Below are positions 24,814 through 34,050 of a stretch of 64,000 nucleotides of DNA, one piece after another. The stretch's first letter is position 1, and each line of letters starts with the position of its first letter. The notes under the pieces were generated by a model, which saw only the letters and a program-made list of their open reading frames with translations, had not been told where the DNA came from and ran no database searches. The stretch is from Nitrospira sp. (GTDB lineage Bacteria > Nitrospirota > Nitrospiria > Nitrospirales > Nitrospiraceae): NCBI GenBank assembly GCA_016715825.1, contig JADJXO010000013.1, positions 62,001-126,000 on the forward strand, given 5' to 3'. The position numbers and the translations under genes are program-made.

Positions 24814-25209
24814 ATGAAAGAGAAGAAACGCCTTCCCACCGACGGTGGGCCAATCAAGTGGGCCAGCCCATTCGCTGAGCTGAATCGCGTGCCCCTGCCG
24901 GCGGCTTCGCCCAAGCCACCTGTTCCCGCTTCGAATACTCCAGTGTCGTCCACACCGAAGAAGAATCGCGGGCGCGTGGATATCCTTCGCCAGACGGCGC
25001 ACCGTGGAGGCAAGACGGTTACGGTGGTCACGGGGTTCGTGGGAATCGGCCAGGCGGAAAAAGAAGCCCTTGCCCAACGGATGCAGAAAGCCTGTGGGGC
25101 AGGCGGAACGGTCAAGGAGGGACGGATCGAGGTCCAAGGCGATCAGCGTGAGACGGTCGCTCGTATTCTCACCGATGCGGGATTTCGCCCCGTCTTCGCC
25201 GGCGGATAA
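24814..25209 (+). CDS. SUI1-family translation initiation factor-like protein (YciH)
   Basis: This 131-residue protein has a Pro-rich N-terminus and a C-terminal SUI1/eIF1 domain from about residue 52: RVDILRQTAHRGGKTVTVVTGF, then LAQRMQKACGAGGTVKEGRIEVQGDQRETVARIL, the classic eIF1 core. Bacterial YciH can influence start-codon selection, though its role is not settled. The COG0523 GTPase gene follows after about 95 bases on the same strand. Confidence 0.88.
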   Translation: MKEKKRLPTDGGPIKWASPFAELNRVPLPAASPKPPVPASNTPVSSTPKKNRGRVDILRQTAHRGGKTVTVVTGFVGIGQAEKEALAQRMQKACGAGGTVKEGRIEVQGDQRETVARILTDAGFRPVFAGG

Positions 25210-25304
25210 GGTTCACGAGTTCCCAAGCGGCGTGATACATCCTCCTGCTCTTCATGTTCCAAGACGATCCCGGTACAATGCCTCGTACGTGGTTAAGGAG
25301 ACGT

Positions 25305-26273
25305 ATGACTTCATCGCCTGTTCCCTTCTATATTCTCTGCGGCTCCCTCGGTGCCGGCAAGACCACATTGTTGATGCGGCTGCTGGAACATTGGAAAGCC
25401 CAAGGCCGACGAGCCGGCGTGCTGATGAACGAGGCCGGATCGGTCAGTATTGATGGTCCTCGCGCCGGGACACTCGCTGAGCAGGTGATGAACCTCGCCG
25501 GTGGCTGCGTCTGTTGCGATACCAAAGAAGATCTCTCGTGGGGCATTGCCCAGCTGGTGCGTGATCATGGATCAGATGTCTTGATTCTGGAATGTTCAGG
25601 GCTGGCCGACCCTGCTGAAGTGGTCGATGCGGTAACCGATGCATACACCGCGCGGTTGGCGGTTCTCGAACGGGTCATCGCGCTCTTGCATCCGGTCTCG
25701 ACAGAAGAAAGCCACTCCAGCGCCTATGTGACGACACAAGCCATCCGGTGCGCCGACGAACTTATTCTGAATAAGCGAGACCTGTACGTCCCGGGTCACT
25801 GGGAGGGATTCCGTTCATCGATCATCGAGCAAAACCCCTATGCGCGGCTGTGGGAAACCTCCCACGCGCGACTCGATGCCGCTGCGTTATTGGCTCCACA
25901 CTCCTCGATAAAGCCGACGGCTCCGACGAACGTGATGTTCGGGACGACGCGACCAACTTCCGTGCAACGGGCTGCCTACCATCCCATCGCGACCACCGTT
26001 CCGTTGCCAGGTCCGCTGAATCGCCGGCGTTTCTTGGCATGGATGAAGACGATCCCGAAACAACTGGAACGGGCAAAAGGATATTTCCGATTCGGTAAGG
26101 AACCGGAGCTGCAGGAATTCCAATACGCTTTACCAGGACAGTCTACGATTACACCGGTAACATTGTTGGATGAGCCCACGTCTGCGCTCGTGCTGATTGG
26201 TCGGGGATACGATGTCGATCGATTGCGAGGCGGCCTGTTAGCGACACTGGAGGAACCATCACCGCCGGAGTAA
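25305..26273 (+). CDS. COG0523 metal-chaperone GTPase (G3E), copy 1
   Basis: I start at ATG 25305 (MTSSPVPFYILCG), which follows AAGGAG. The 322-residue protein has the P-loop GSLGAGKTT, the metal-binding GGCVCCD (C-x-C-C), LECSGLADP and NKRD (the NKxD guanine motif), and a C-terminal CobW-C-like domain (RAKGYFRFGKEPELQEFQYAL). COG0523 GTPases hand zinc, cobalt or nickel to client proteins. It is closest in pattern to the copy at 49003 (both have a GVLMNEAG switch and ITGGCVCCD-type motif) and lies outside the zinc island. Confidence 0.88.
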   Translation: MTSSPVPFYILCGSLGAGKTTLLMRLLEHWKAQGRRAGVLMNEAGSVSIDGPRAGTLAEQVMNLAGGCVCCDTKEDLSWGIAQLVRDHGSDVLILECSGLADPAEVVDAVTDAYTARLAVLERVIALLHPVSTEESHSSAYVTTQAIRCADELILNKRDLYVPGHWEGFRSSIIEQNPYARLWETSHARLDAAALLAPHSSIKPTAPTNVMFGTTRPTSVQRAAYHPIATTVPLPGPLNRRRFLAWMKTIPKQLERAKGYFRFGKEPELQEFQYALPGQSTITPVTLLDEPTSALVLIGRGYDVDRLRGGLLATLEEPSPPE

Positions 26274-26276
26274 ATC

Positions 26277-26861
26277 TCACGATCTGGCTTCAACTTTTCC
26301 AATAGGCGTGACGACCGACTCCAACTTCTTCCGGAACCTCGGCCATTGCAGCAGGGCCCACGCCGCTCCTCCGCCGATCACTCCTCCGAGCATCCACCCA
26401 CCGAGGACGTCCGTCACATAATGCGCGCCGATAAACACGCGGGAGAAACCGACGAATGCCACAATGGGCCAGGTGATCCAGCCCGACCTGGGGTATAAGA
26501 CGTGGAGGAATGCTGCGAGCGCTGCGGTATTGGCGGCGTGGTTCGATGGGAAACTGAACAACCCCCCACAGCCGCTCGCCTCGATCTTCACCGCGTCGGT
26601 GAGCGCCCGACAGGGTCGAACTCGTTCAAAGATCCATTTGAGCTGTCCACCAACGAAATCGGTGAGCCCGACGGCTGCTCCCAGAACCGGACCGCCCAAC
26701 AGCGCCTCTCGTCGGTTGCTCCAGATCCAATAGGCGATGGCACAAGCACCCGGAAGATAGAGCGTGCTGCGATGTCCCAGTTGCAGGAAAAAGTCGTCCA
26801 CGGCCGCTGACTGGCCTGCCAATCCGTTAATCGCCAGGAAGAGCGTTTCGTCCAGACTCAT
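26277..26861 (-). CDS. PAP2-family membrane phosphatase
   Basis: The 194-residue membrane protein has the three PAP2 signatures: KWIFERVRPC, FPSNHAANTAAL (His base) and SRVFIGAHYVTDVLGG (nucleophilic His). Such enzymes dephosphorylate undecaprenyl pyrophosphate or lipid phosphates at the outer face of the inner membrane. It converges on the COG0523 gene with a 3-base gap. Ser-Asn-His in place of the common Ser-Gly-His is a minor variant. Confidence 0.88.
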   Translation of the reverse strand: MSLDETLFLAINGLAGQSAAVDDFFLQLGHRSTLYLPGACAIAYWIWSNRREALLGGPVLGAAVGLTDFVGGQLKWIFERVRPCRALTDAVKIEASGCGGLFSFPSNHAANTAALAAFLHVLYPRSGWITWPIVAFVGFSRVFIGAHYVTDVLGGWMLGGVIGGGAAWALLQWPRFRKKLESVVTPIGKVEARS

Positions 26862-26993
26862 GCATGCGACGATACGGCCTTACTCCGCACGCGTCAAGCG
26901 TCAACTGATCTCTTACTCCTACCCCCACAAGACTTTATAACGACTGAGCAAGAGCTCTGAGTGTCGCTGAGGAAACAGAAGCAACCTACAAGT

Positions 26994-27944
26994 CTATCCG
27001 GAGTCCCCGTCCGTACCGATGATGATTTCCATTGTCCCTTCCGCTACCGATGGATCATGCACGAGCGAAGGATCAAATCCGATTGAATCGAACGCTCTCG
27101 CCATTTGCAGAGCGAACACCGGAACCTTCTCACGGTCTCGAACTCGGATTTCGAACCCATCGATGCCTCCGCTGAACACCCCACGATTCAGATGGATATC
27201 GATCCATCCGGCGTCTTTGAGAACACTCGACACTTCCTTTGCAAACTTTCCAGCTTCCTCATCACCCAGCACGGCGATGATTTTTACCGGCCCCTTGTGA
27301 ATTGGTTTCAACGCTTGGTGTAACCGGGTGCGCTGCTGGTCCGAAATGGCCCTTCGCTCTTTGACTTTCATCAGTGCAATTTCCGCTTGAGCGGCACGCT
27401 CGTTCGCCGCCTTCATATCAGTCAATGCCTTGGCTGTATTCTTACGCACCAGTGCAGTCTCTTTCTTCGCTTCCTCCGACTGAGCCTCTGCGACTTTCAC
27501 CAAGTCTTCTGCGCGAGCTGCTCGTTCACGAAAACCTGCCGCTTCAACTTCCAGTTTACCGGTACGCTCGTTTGCTACCGCCAAATCAGCCAGTGCTGAT
27601 GCATAGTCCGATTCAACCCGCATCCGGGCTTCTTCTTTCGCATCACTGACCGTGAGCAACACCCACCAAGACACGCAGCCAAACAACGCACCAGCCGCGA
27701 TACAAGCGACAGCCGTCTTTCTGATCCAATCCACAGATCGTGTTCGATGGGAGATCGCGTCGGAGAACGTTTCGGCTTTTGGCTCCTCTGCCGATCCCAT
27801 CTCATTGTTCAAAGAATCGCCCTTGAAGGAGCGCCAACGCAACAAGCACCCCAGCAAGGCACCGGCCACAGTCATCCCTACAGCAACGACTCCTGCCCAG
27901 AATGCCCACGATTCGAGTGTGAACAGATCTATCTCACTCTGCAT
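26994..27944 (-). CDS. Membrane-anchored coiled-coil protein, unknown
   Basis: The 316-residue protein has two membrane segments (about residues 14-36 and 77-98) joined by a charged loop. A long Ala/Glu-rich coiled coil follows (about 100-200; repeated ERAARAEDLVKVAEAQSEEA and ERAAQAEIALMKVKE), and then a globular end (VKIIAVLGDEEAGKFAKEVSSVLKDAGWIDIH to TMEIIIGTDG). The C-terminal alpha/beta domain resembles small sensory or ligand-binding folds, but I cannot name it. It stands alone. Confidence 0.65.
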   Translation of the reverse strand: MQSEIDLFTLESWAFWAGVVAVGMTVAGALLGCLLRWRSFKGDSLNNEMGSAEEPKAETFSDAISHRTRSVDWIRKTAVACIAAGALFGCVSWWVLLTVSDAKEEARMRVESDYASALADLAVANERTGKLEVEAAGFRERAARAEDLVKVAEAQSEEAKKETALVRKNTAKALTDMKAANERAAQAEIALMKVKERRAISDQQRTRLHQALKPIHKGPVKIIAVLGDEEAGKFAKEVSSVLKDAGWIDIHLNRGVFSGGIDGFEIRVRDREKVPVFALQMARAFDSIGFDPSLVHDPSVAEGTMEIIIGTDGDSG

Positions 27945-28150
27945 GGTTCTCGCCTTACCACTTCAACGATGAGACAGCCTTGCTCATGATAATCGTTGTG
28001 CGAGTAGATTACAAAGGTCCGTCTGAGGCGCCGGAACAGTGAAGGAACGTATGCGTGACCAGGCATACGCAGTCTAGAGGTCTTGGTGACAGGCAAGAAT
28101 GACTGGGCGAATGGATCGCCTTCCCCTGGCTTTGATGATCGCGGCCAGGG

Positions 28151-28591
28151 TTACCGCGTGCGGAAATGAATTCTGACGGTCAGCTCGCCGTCCACCGGAT
28201 CATCGCCGCTCATTTGTGGATCGAAGGTCCATTTGCCGAGTGCATGAACCCCAGCAGCGGTCAACTCACGATGCTTGCAGGGCTCCAGCACAACCACGCT
28301 GACCTTCGCCTGTTTGGACACCAAGAGACGAACCTTCATCCAATCATCGATCTCTTGACCATTGAGGGACGCAGGAATACCGGGCCAAGGCGTCGACTTG
28401 GCAACCGGGCCTAATTGCTGGTCCTTATTGAGCGTGAGTCCGTGAACATGTACCTCAGGCAGCTCAAGTACATCCTCCTCGTGATCGCTCTCATGCGTGG
28501 CCTCATCCCCCGCCGCTGCGAATGCAGCGGCGGGGCTCAGTAGCACACACAGCGCACAGACCGACACCATCTGTCTGATATTCAAAGGCAT
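28151..28591 (-). CDS. Periplasmic TonB-C-like protein
   Basis: The start is likely Met 28591 (MPLNIRQMVSVCALCVLLSPAAAFAAAG), giving 146 residues with a signal peptide; Met 28612 is an alternative. The mature part is acidic and His-containing (HESDHEEDVLELPEVHVHGL), and the end (VSVVVLEPCKHRELTAAGVHALGKWTFDP to GELTVRIHFRTR) follows the TonB C-terminal beta-alpha-beta pattern but has no membrane anchor. It follows the TonB receptor gene at 28629 directly and may assist that receptor. Confidence 0.6.
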   Translation of the reverse strand: MPLNIRQMVSVCALCVLLSPAAAFAAAGDEATHESDHEEDVLELPEVHVHGLTLNKDQQLGPVAKSTPWPGIPASLNGQEIDDWMKVRLLVSKQAKVSVVVLEPCKHRELTAAGVHALGKWTFDPQMSGDDPVDGELTVRIHFRTR

Positions 28592-28628
28592 GGTCCCGTC
28601 CAATAGATTCATGAAGACACTGTATATA

Positions 28629-31055
28629 TCAGAAGAACCATTGCCCGCGAAAGAAAAAGGACCGCGGCATGCCGGCATGGGACACACCGAGCCCAATACT
28701 CCCTTCGCCCTGGTTGATGAAATACTTTTGGTCCAACGCATTCACGATATCGAACCCGATCAAGAACTTCTGACCATGCCATGGCAATGGGATGACATGG
28801 CTGATCGAAAAGTTATAGATCGTGTAGGTCGGACTATGACTCGAGTTGGTCTTGGCGCCTTCTTCTGCCGTCCGCAGTCCTGACGCAAACAACACTTGCC
28901 CGGTAAGGGTGGTCCGCTCGAGCAACCGATAACTCAGGATTCCTGAGGCCGTCAGCGTCTGCTGGTGATCGCAATGGACACCGCTGCGGGAATTGATATC
29001 CACAAGTTCCTCTTCGTGCACCAGATTGTGCCCGGACTGCAAGCCATACCCCTTGCACTGTCCCCAGGCAATATTGGCACGACCCGTCAGATTTTCCATG
29101 AACCAGACTTTGAGGGCGGCGTCGGCACCCCTGGTCCACCCCCGTTCAAAAGCAATATAGTTCAGCAAGGGAGTCGAGCCTAACTGGTGTGCGTCCGAGA
29201 GATAATTGGCAAGCTTATAATACCCCGTGAGCTGGAGGGTCGCCCAATCCGTGAGGGCATGAACGCTGCCGATTTGAAAGTAATGGGCCCGCTCAGCCCG
29301 CGGAAGATTGTCGGTGGTCTCTTCCGGATGCGCTTTCGTGCCCTCTGTATTCAAGCCGGCCAAGGCAAGCCTCTCGAGATTCGGGGGGGTAAACATGCGT
29401 CCATAAAACGCGTGGAACGCATGGGCTGGATTATAGCGGTACGTGACACCGACTCGTGGGCTGATCTGCCCCTCGTTACGCTGATACTGGACGACATCGG
29501 CGCGAACACCGAGATTGAAAGTCCAGTGTTCGTTCGGCGTCCACTGATCCTGAATCCAGAACTCCTGTCGCCACCCGATAAGCCGATTGTCGCCGCCGGC
29601 GTTGATGACGCCTCCGGTCGGGTTTCCTATGCCATCATCGAGAAAGGTAAACAATCTCGTCTTGTTGATCGCCTGGGTCCGATCGATCTGGAACCCGGCC
29701 TTGATCAAGTGTTCCTTGCTGTGGACATAGGTGTAATCCATGCGCACGCCACCTGAATAGCCGATACGATCTTGGCTCCCGGCCGAGAAGGGTTCTTCTA
29801 CCTCCGGCACATAGGCGAGAACATTCAACGGATCTGTCCGAAATGTCGCTCTGGTGTGACGGAAATACCCTGCCAAGCTGAAAAAGTTTCGGGTGTTGAT
29901 ATCGTGCCGCCACACCAGGTGGCCATATTGGTTATTTTCCTTCTGATTCTCATCTACCATTTGCGACGGCACCGGCGTAAATCCTCCGGGTAACAAGCCG
30001 AGAATCGTCGGATTCACTTCCAGTCCAGGGGACGTCGGAATCTGATATTTTGCGATGGAGTTCAAGAACAACAGGGTAATGTTATTGTTATTGTCGTACT
30101 GATAGTCGCCACGAAACATCGTCTGGTTTCGCTCACTCTGCCCGTGAAAAATGGAATGTCCAAGAGTCGGCGGCTCAATCCCTCGATTCGTCGCCGTATG
30201 GCTGTTGAAAAAATAATAGCGAAACTTCTCGCCGATCGTGCCTCCATACTCGAACGACGGGTTGATCGTTTTATTCGACCCGCCGAACATTTGGACCGAC
30301 CCAAATCCAGGCTTCGTGCCGCTCTTCGTCGTGATGTCGATGAGCGCAGCCGTTTTATTTCCCACATTGGCCTCCATCCCCCCCAACACAATGTCGGCTC
30401 GCTCCCACGCCCGTGGCGAAATCACATCAGAAAACGTCGAGGAGACCGTGTCAGGAATCGGCACCCCATCGATCCTGAGCTGGAGATTCGCATGGTCCTG
30501 CCTGACATGGACCTGCTTCAACGATCCATAGGCCGCACCTGGGATCGTCAGTAGCACGTCGTGTAAGTCATTATTGTTGCCTCGCGGAAGAATATCGATG
30601 TCCTTCCGGCTGAGTGAGTAGGTCTCGCTGGACGCCTTGGTTTGAATAGGCGGTAAGGGAGACACCACTTCAAGCGACACCTCCTTCGTCAATGACAGCG
30701 TCAGTATCACCGGCTTGGGTGACTCCTCCCCCAGGGTCAACACAATGTATTCACTCCGATAGGTCTCTTGCACCGCGCTCACTGAATATGTCCCGCTCTC
30801 CGGCACTGAGAGCTTGAATTCACCGGCTTCATTTGAGACCGCGGATGACACAAGGTCACCGTCTTGATTTTTCACTTCGATCACGGCTTGCGGGACTCGC
30901 CGAAGATCTTGATTTTGGACAATCCCTGTGATCACTGGCGGCTGATCATTCGCTTGCGCCTGCGCGTCCAAATAGGCCACCCAAGCAGCGACGCAGGCGA
31001 TCACGACAATTGCCTTCCGTAACAGACCCTTCACAAACGGGTACCTCATACTCAT
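28629..31055 (-). CDS. TonB-dependent outer membrane receptor 1
   Basis: The 808-residue receptor has a signal peptide, a carboxypeptidase-regulatory-like domain (residues about 40-115, ITGIVQNQDLRRVPQAVIEVKN), a plug (DLHDVLLTIPGAAYG, QLRIDGVPIPDTVSSTF, ALIDITTKSG) and a 22-strand barrel ending FFRGQWFF. A Cys/His-bearing loop (QCKGYGLQSGHNLVHEEEL, then GVHCDHQQT) lies near residues 680-715. The upstream gene is one of the four RGPP-type small proteins. Its place in a zinc island suggests zinc or zincophore uptake; this is inference, as nothing in the receptor proves its substrate. Confidence 0.85.
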   Translation of the reverse strand: MSMRYPFVKGLLRKAIVVIACVAAWVAYLDAQAQANDQPPVITGIVQNQDLRRVPQAVIEVKNQDGDLVSSAVSNEAGEFKLSVPESGTYSVSAVQETYRSEYIVLTLGEESPKPVILTLSLTKEVSLEVVSPLPPIQTKASSETYSLSRKDIDILPRGNNNDLHDVLLTIPGAAYGSLKQVHVRQDHANLQLRIDGVPIPDTVSSTFSDVISPRAWERADIVLGGMEANVGNKTAALIDITTKSGTKPGFGSVQMFGGSNKTINPSFEYGGTIGEKFRYYFFNSHTATNRGIEPPTLGHSIFHGQSERNQTMFRGDYQYDNNNNITLLFLNSIAKYQIPTSPGLEVNPTILGLLPGGFTPVPSQMVDENQKENNQYGHLVWRHDINTRNFFSLAGYFRHTRATFRTDPLNVLAYVPEVEEPFSAGSQDRIGYSGGVRMDYTYVHSKEHLIKAGFQIDRTQAINKTRLFTFLDDGIGNPTGGVINAGGDNRLIGWRQEFWIQDQWTPNEHWTFNLGVRADVVQYQRNEGQISPRVGVTYRYNPAHAFHAFYGRMFTPPNLERLALAGLNTEGTKAHPEETTDNLPRAERAHYFQIGSVHALTDWATLQLTGYYKLANYLSDAHQLGSTPLLNYIAFERGWTRGADAALKVWFMENLTGRANIAWGQCKGYGLQSGHNLVHEEELVDINSRSGVHCDHQQTLTASGILSYRLLERTTLTGQVLFASGLRTAEEGAKTNSSHSPTYTIYNFSISHVIPLPWHGQKFLIGFDIVNALDQKYFINQGEGSIGLGVSHAGMPRSFFFRGQWFF

Positions 31056-31153
31056 CCTCCTTCACAAGGCCGCAAGAAGAAAAAAGGCGGAAAGGACTAG
31101 ACGCGCCCATACAGAGCGGCCTATTCCCCTATATCGATGCGTGGATGTGCGAG

Positions 31154-31510
31154 CTATCGAGAAGGGGGGGCACGGGAAGGACCGACCAGAGAAGGAGCTG
31201 CCGACAATATGATGGAATCACAAGGAAGTTGCTGTTCGCAGACCGACTCGCTAACGACCAATGTAGGAACATCATAATCAACCGAACCGGCCGTATGATG
31301 CTGGACCCATTGGCAGATATCCGTATCGGAGTGTTCATGGCCGTCCGAGTCAGCTGCAGCTAACTCGTGATGGACATCCTGAGCCACGGCAAACGGTGCC
31401 AAGCCGAGCATGGCAGAGATGAGCCCACTCACCACGCCCAAGCGGATCCATGAAGCCGCACGCTTAGAATCGGTCCCGAACAACCACATGGCGTTAGGAT
31501 AAGAACCCAT
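31154..31510 (-). CDS. Small secreted His/Asp-rich RGPP-family protein, copy a
   Basis: The 118-residue frame (possibly starting at Met 31489) encodes a signal anchor (VVSGLISAMLGLAPFAVAQ), a His/Asp-rich segment (DSDGHEHSDTDICQWVQHH) and a tail ending VGPSRAPPSR. The same plan (hydrophobic N-terminus; H-S-D-x-D-I/V-C/H-x-W; short hydrophobic stretch; RGPP-like end) recurs at 37847, 41505 and 55891. It resembles DUF2946-type proteins, but that name is a guess. The His/Asp cluster suggests metal binding. It precedes TonB receptor 1 by about 100 bases on the same strand. Confidence 0.6.
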   Translation of the reverse strand: MGSYPNAMWLFGTDSKRAASWIRLGVVSGLISAMLGLAPFAVAQDVHHELAAADSDGHEHSDTDICQWVQHHTAGSVDYDVPTLVVSESVCEQQLPCDSIILSAAPSLVGPSRAPPSR

Positions 31511-31569
31511 GTGTAAAATTGCAAGAACCCTCTGCCTTGGTATTAAATTCCTCCTGATTAACCATGACG

Positions 31570-31598
31570 TTAACTGGTCTGGACTTTTCTGCTATGAT
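31570..31598 (+). promoter_or_regulatory. Sigma70 promoter of aroG
   Basis: TTAACT (31570-31575), 17 bases, then TATGAT (31593-31598) with an extended -10 TG at 31590-31591 lies about 60 bases before the aroG start. Confidence 0.55.
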
Positions 31599-31660
31599 TC
31601 GTTAGATTAACTCCCCCTTCGGGCCGGTTCATTGTAGAACCATCCGTTGCGTGACCGTTC

Positions 31661-32722
31661 ATGAATAGACCGATCGACAATCAACACGTTATTGAGATTA
31701 AGGCGCTCCCCTCCCCTCGCGCCATCAAGACGAAACTGCCTATCACGGATCAGGCCGGTGCCCTCGTTGTTGAAACCAGAGAAGCGATTCGCCGGATCCT
31801 CCATGGCCAAGACCGAGACCGACTCCTTGTCATCGTGGGCCCTTGCTCTATCCATGACCCCGAGGCCGCCTATGAATATGCCGCCAAGCTGAAGCCTGTT
31901 GCTGATGCCTTGCGCGACCGCTTTTTGATCGTGATGAGGACCTACTTTGAAAAACCGCGAACCACGGTTGGGTGGAAAGGTCTCATCAACGACCCTCGTC
32001 TTGATGGAACCTGTGACATCGCGACCGGGGTCGAATTAGCGAGGGCAATTCTCCTCAAGATCAATCAATCGGGGCTTCCCTGTGGAACGGAGTTGCTTGA
32101 TCCCATCAGTCCTCAATACGTCGCCGACCTCATCAGTTGGGCGGCAATCGGTGCCCGAACCACTGAGAGTCAGACGCATCGAGAAATGGCCAGCGGTGTC
32201 TCCATGCCCGTCGGGTTCAAGAATGGGACCGAAGGCAGCTTTCAGGTGGCCGTCAATGCCATGATTTCTGCCCGTGCTCCCCATCACTTTGTCGGCATCA
32301 ATGCCGACGGCCAAACGGCGATCATCAAGACCATGGGGAATCCTGATCGTCATATTGTGCTTCGCGGTGGAGGAGGGAGAACCAACTACGAAGCCGAACA
32401 CGTGGCCCGAGCGGAGGCCGCCGTCGCCTGCGAAGGCATCGCACGACCGATCATGGTCGACTGTTCGCACGACAATTCTAGTAAGGATCATACCCGCCAA
32501 AGCTTGGTCGCCCATGAGGTTCTCCGACAGTTCCGCGAAGGCCGTCAGACCATCATGGGATTGATGCTTGAAAGCAACCTGAACCCCGGCAAACAGGCGT
32601 GGAAAGAAGGGGTGGCCCTTCAGCATGGTGTCTCCATTACCGATGCCTGTCTCGGCTGGAACGAAACCGAACAGTTATTGAATGAACTCGCCGCTGCCAT
32701 CACACCCAAGCCCGTCTCTTAA
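31661..32722 (+). CDS. aroG: DAHP synthase, class I (AroG type)
   Basis: The 353-residue protein catalyses the first shikimate step, PEP + erythrose-4-phosphate to DAHP. Family marks: VIVGPCSIHDPEAA (metal Cys), MRTYFEKPRTTVGWKGLINDP, IGARTTESQTHREMASG, GFKNGTEG, HIVLRGG, MVDCSHDNSSKDH and MGLMLESNL. It is the AroG/F/H type with N-terminal segment and no fused mutase. It is the only plus-strand gene of size inside the zinc island and has its own promoter; I see no operator there that would link it to zinc. Confidence 0.95.
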   Translation: MNRPIDNQHVIEIKALPSPRAIKTKLPITDQAGALVVETREAIRRILHGQDRDRLLVIVGPCSIHDPEAAYEYAAKLKPVADALRDRFLIVMRTYFEKPRTTVGWKGLINDPRLDGTCDIATGVELARAILLKINQSGLPCGTELLDPISPQYVADLISWAAIGARTTESQTHREMASGVSMPVGFKNGTEGSFQVAVNAMISARAPHHFVGINADGQTAIIKTMGNPDRHIVLRGGGGRTNYEAEHVARAEAAVACEGIARPIMVDCSHDNSSKDHTRQSLVAHEVLRQFREGRQTIMGLMLESNLNPGKQAWKEGVALQHGVSITDACLGWNETEQLLNELAAAITPKPVS

Positions 32723-32731
32723 ACTTAATCC

Positions 32732-33082
32732 TCACCGACCATCAGATCCCTGTTCATTTCCACAGCGGTGACGACATGACTCCACGATTGGTGGACCATC
32801 AGGATGATGATGCCCGCACCCCAGATCACCGAGTCCGCCACCGAACATGTTCTTTAACGTGGCCGGTGGGGCCAGTGAATCCGCAGGCAGATCCGATAGG
32901 CCCGCCATATGCGCGGCCAGGTCAACTCCCGCCGAAAAAGACGACAGAATCCGCCTCAGTTCCGTTCCACAACGAGGACATGCCTCAACCGGAGGAGCAT
33001 TCATCGATTGCCGAAATGCAAACCGTTTCGGACAGTACAGCGACTCCACGCAATACTCGGCCACATATTCATAGATGGGCAT
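32732..33082 (-). CDS. FmdB-like zinc-ribbon protein (divergent)
   Basis: The 116-residue protein starts MPIYEY like FmdB-family proteins and has ACPRCGTELRRILSSFSAGVDL. The first Cys pair is altered: instead of C-x2-C it has Cys at 11 and 17. The C-terminus is Gly/His/Cys-rich (GDLGCGHHHPDG, SCRHRCG). It may bind a metal. It is the last minus-strand gene after tonB, converging with aroG at a 9-base gap. Confidence 0.65.
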   Translation of the reverse strand: MPIYEYVAEYCVESLYCPKRFAFRQSMNAPPVEACPRCGTELRRILSSFSAGVDLAAHMAGLSDLPADSLAPPATLKNMFGGGLGDLGCGHHHPDGPPIVESCRHRCGNEQGSDGR

Positions 33083-33145
33083 GACTCGCGTCCCTTCTCA
33101 TCCTTGGCACCAAACTGAGATCCTCCTGTCTCTCTTCAGGACATT

Positions 33146-34048
33146 CTACGAACTCAACTTGTATTGAATCGGAATCCGCAGAACGATTCGCTCCCGCCCT
33201 AGCGGCTGGGAGAGGGTCAGAGGGCAGGATTCCTTTATGGCTTCAAGAGCGGCAAGATCCAGCACCTCATATCCGGACCCCATTGCCACAGAGGCATCAA
33301 GCAATTGGCCCTGTGCATTGATCACAGCCCGCACGATCACGCGTCCCTCCCACTGATTCATTCGAGCCTCATGCGGATAGCGCTTCATTTCTGACACACG
33401 ACTCCAGAGCATCCGCATCAACCAGTTAAAATCAGCCCTTGCCTCTAATGTGCTTGCATTCGCGACGATTGAGGATTGCAACTTGGCTTGAGTGAACGGA
33501 TCTGATGAACCGTCAACAAGGTGATCATCTGCACCGGCTGATTGAACATGGGAGGATTGAGGTTCTTGAGCCTCATCACCTACAGCGTTCTGTGATTCTT
33601 CTACGGTCTGAGGAAGCGACACCCTGTCACTCTTAGACGCTGCGGGGGGATCCTCTGCATCGCTCGGATTCGGCACAGGCACTACAACTTCAGATTGGGT
33701 TGTTCCGGGTCCTGCTTCAGATAGAACCGGCTCCCTGGCAGCTTCTGTCCTGGGAGTCACCGACTGAACAGACGGTGCAACTGCAGCAGACGTACCTATC
33801 GAGGTGGTAATTGCTGAACGTATTTGATTATCGGGCTGTGGCGACGCATCGATCGAGGTTAGGTCGCTCTTTGATGGCTGAGATTGGCTGACCAGGGAGA
33901 CCTCCCACTGAAAGATCGGCTGCGACACGATCGCCGGCTGCGAAATCAGCCATAAACTTAGTCCCCAGAGAGCCGCATGCAGTGCGATGGAGAAACCCCA
34001 GCTCTGTATTATGGCCCCTGAATCGATTCTCTCCACTCCCCTGTTCAT
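33146..34048 (-). CDS. tonB: Energy transducer TonB
   Basis: Start ATG 34048 stands 2 bases after the PepSY gene stop; the longer open frame is antisense-like overlap. The 300-residue protein has one N-terminal membrane anchor (SWGFSIALHAALWGLSLWLI), a long Pro/Ser-rich spacer, and a TonB C-terminal domain (YPHEARMNQWEGRVIVRAVINAQGQLLDASVAMGSGYEVLDLAALEAIK). It links the proton motive force (via ExbBD encoded elsewhere) to outer membrane receptors, probably receptor 2 of the same operon. Confidence 0.88.
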   Translation of the reverse strand: MNRGVERIDSGAIIQSWGFSIALHAALWGLSLWLISQPAIVSQPIFQWEVSLVSQSQPSKSDLTSIDASPQPDNQIRSAITTSIGTSAAVAPSVQSVTPRTEAAREPVLSEAGPGTTQSEVVVPVPNPSDAEDPPAASKSDRVSLPQTVEESQNAVGDEAQEPQSSHVQSAGADDHLVDGSSDPFTQAKLQSSIVANASTLEARADFNWLMRMLWSRVSEMKRYPHEARMNQWEGRVIVRAVINAQGQLLDASVAMGSGYEVLDLAALEAIKESCPLTLSQPLGRERIVLRIPIQYKLSS

Positions 34049-34050
34049 CA

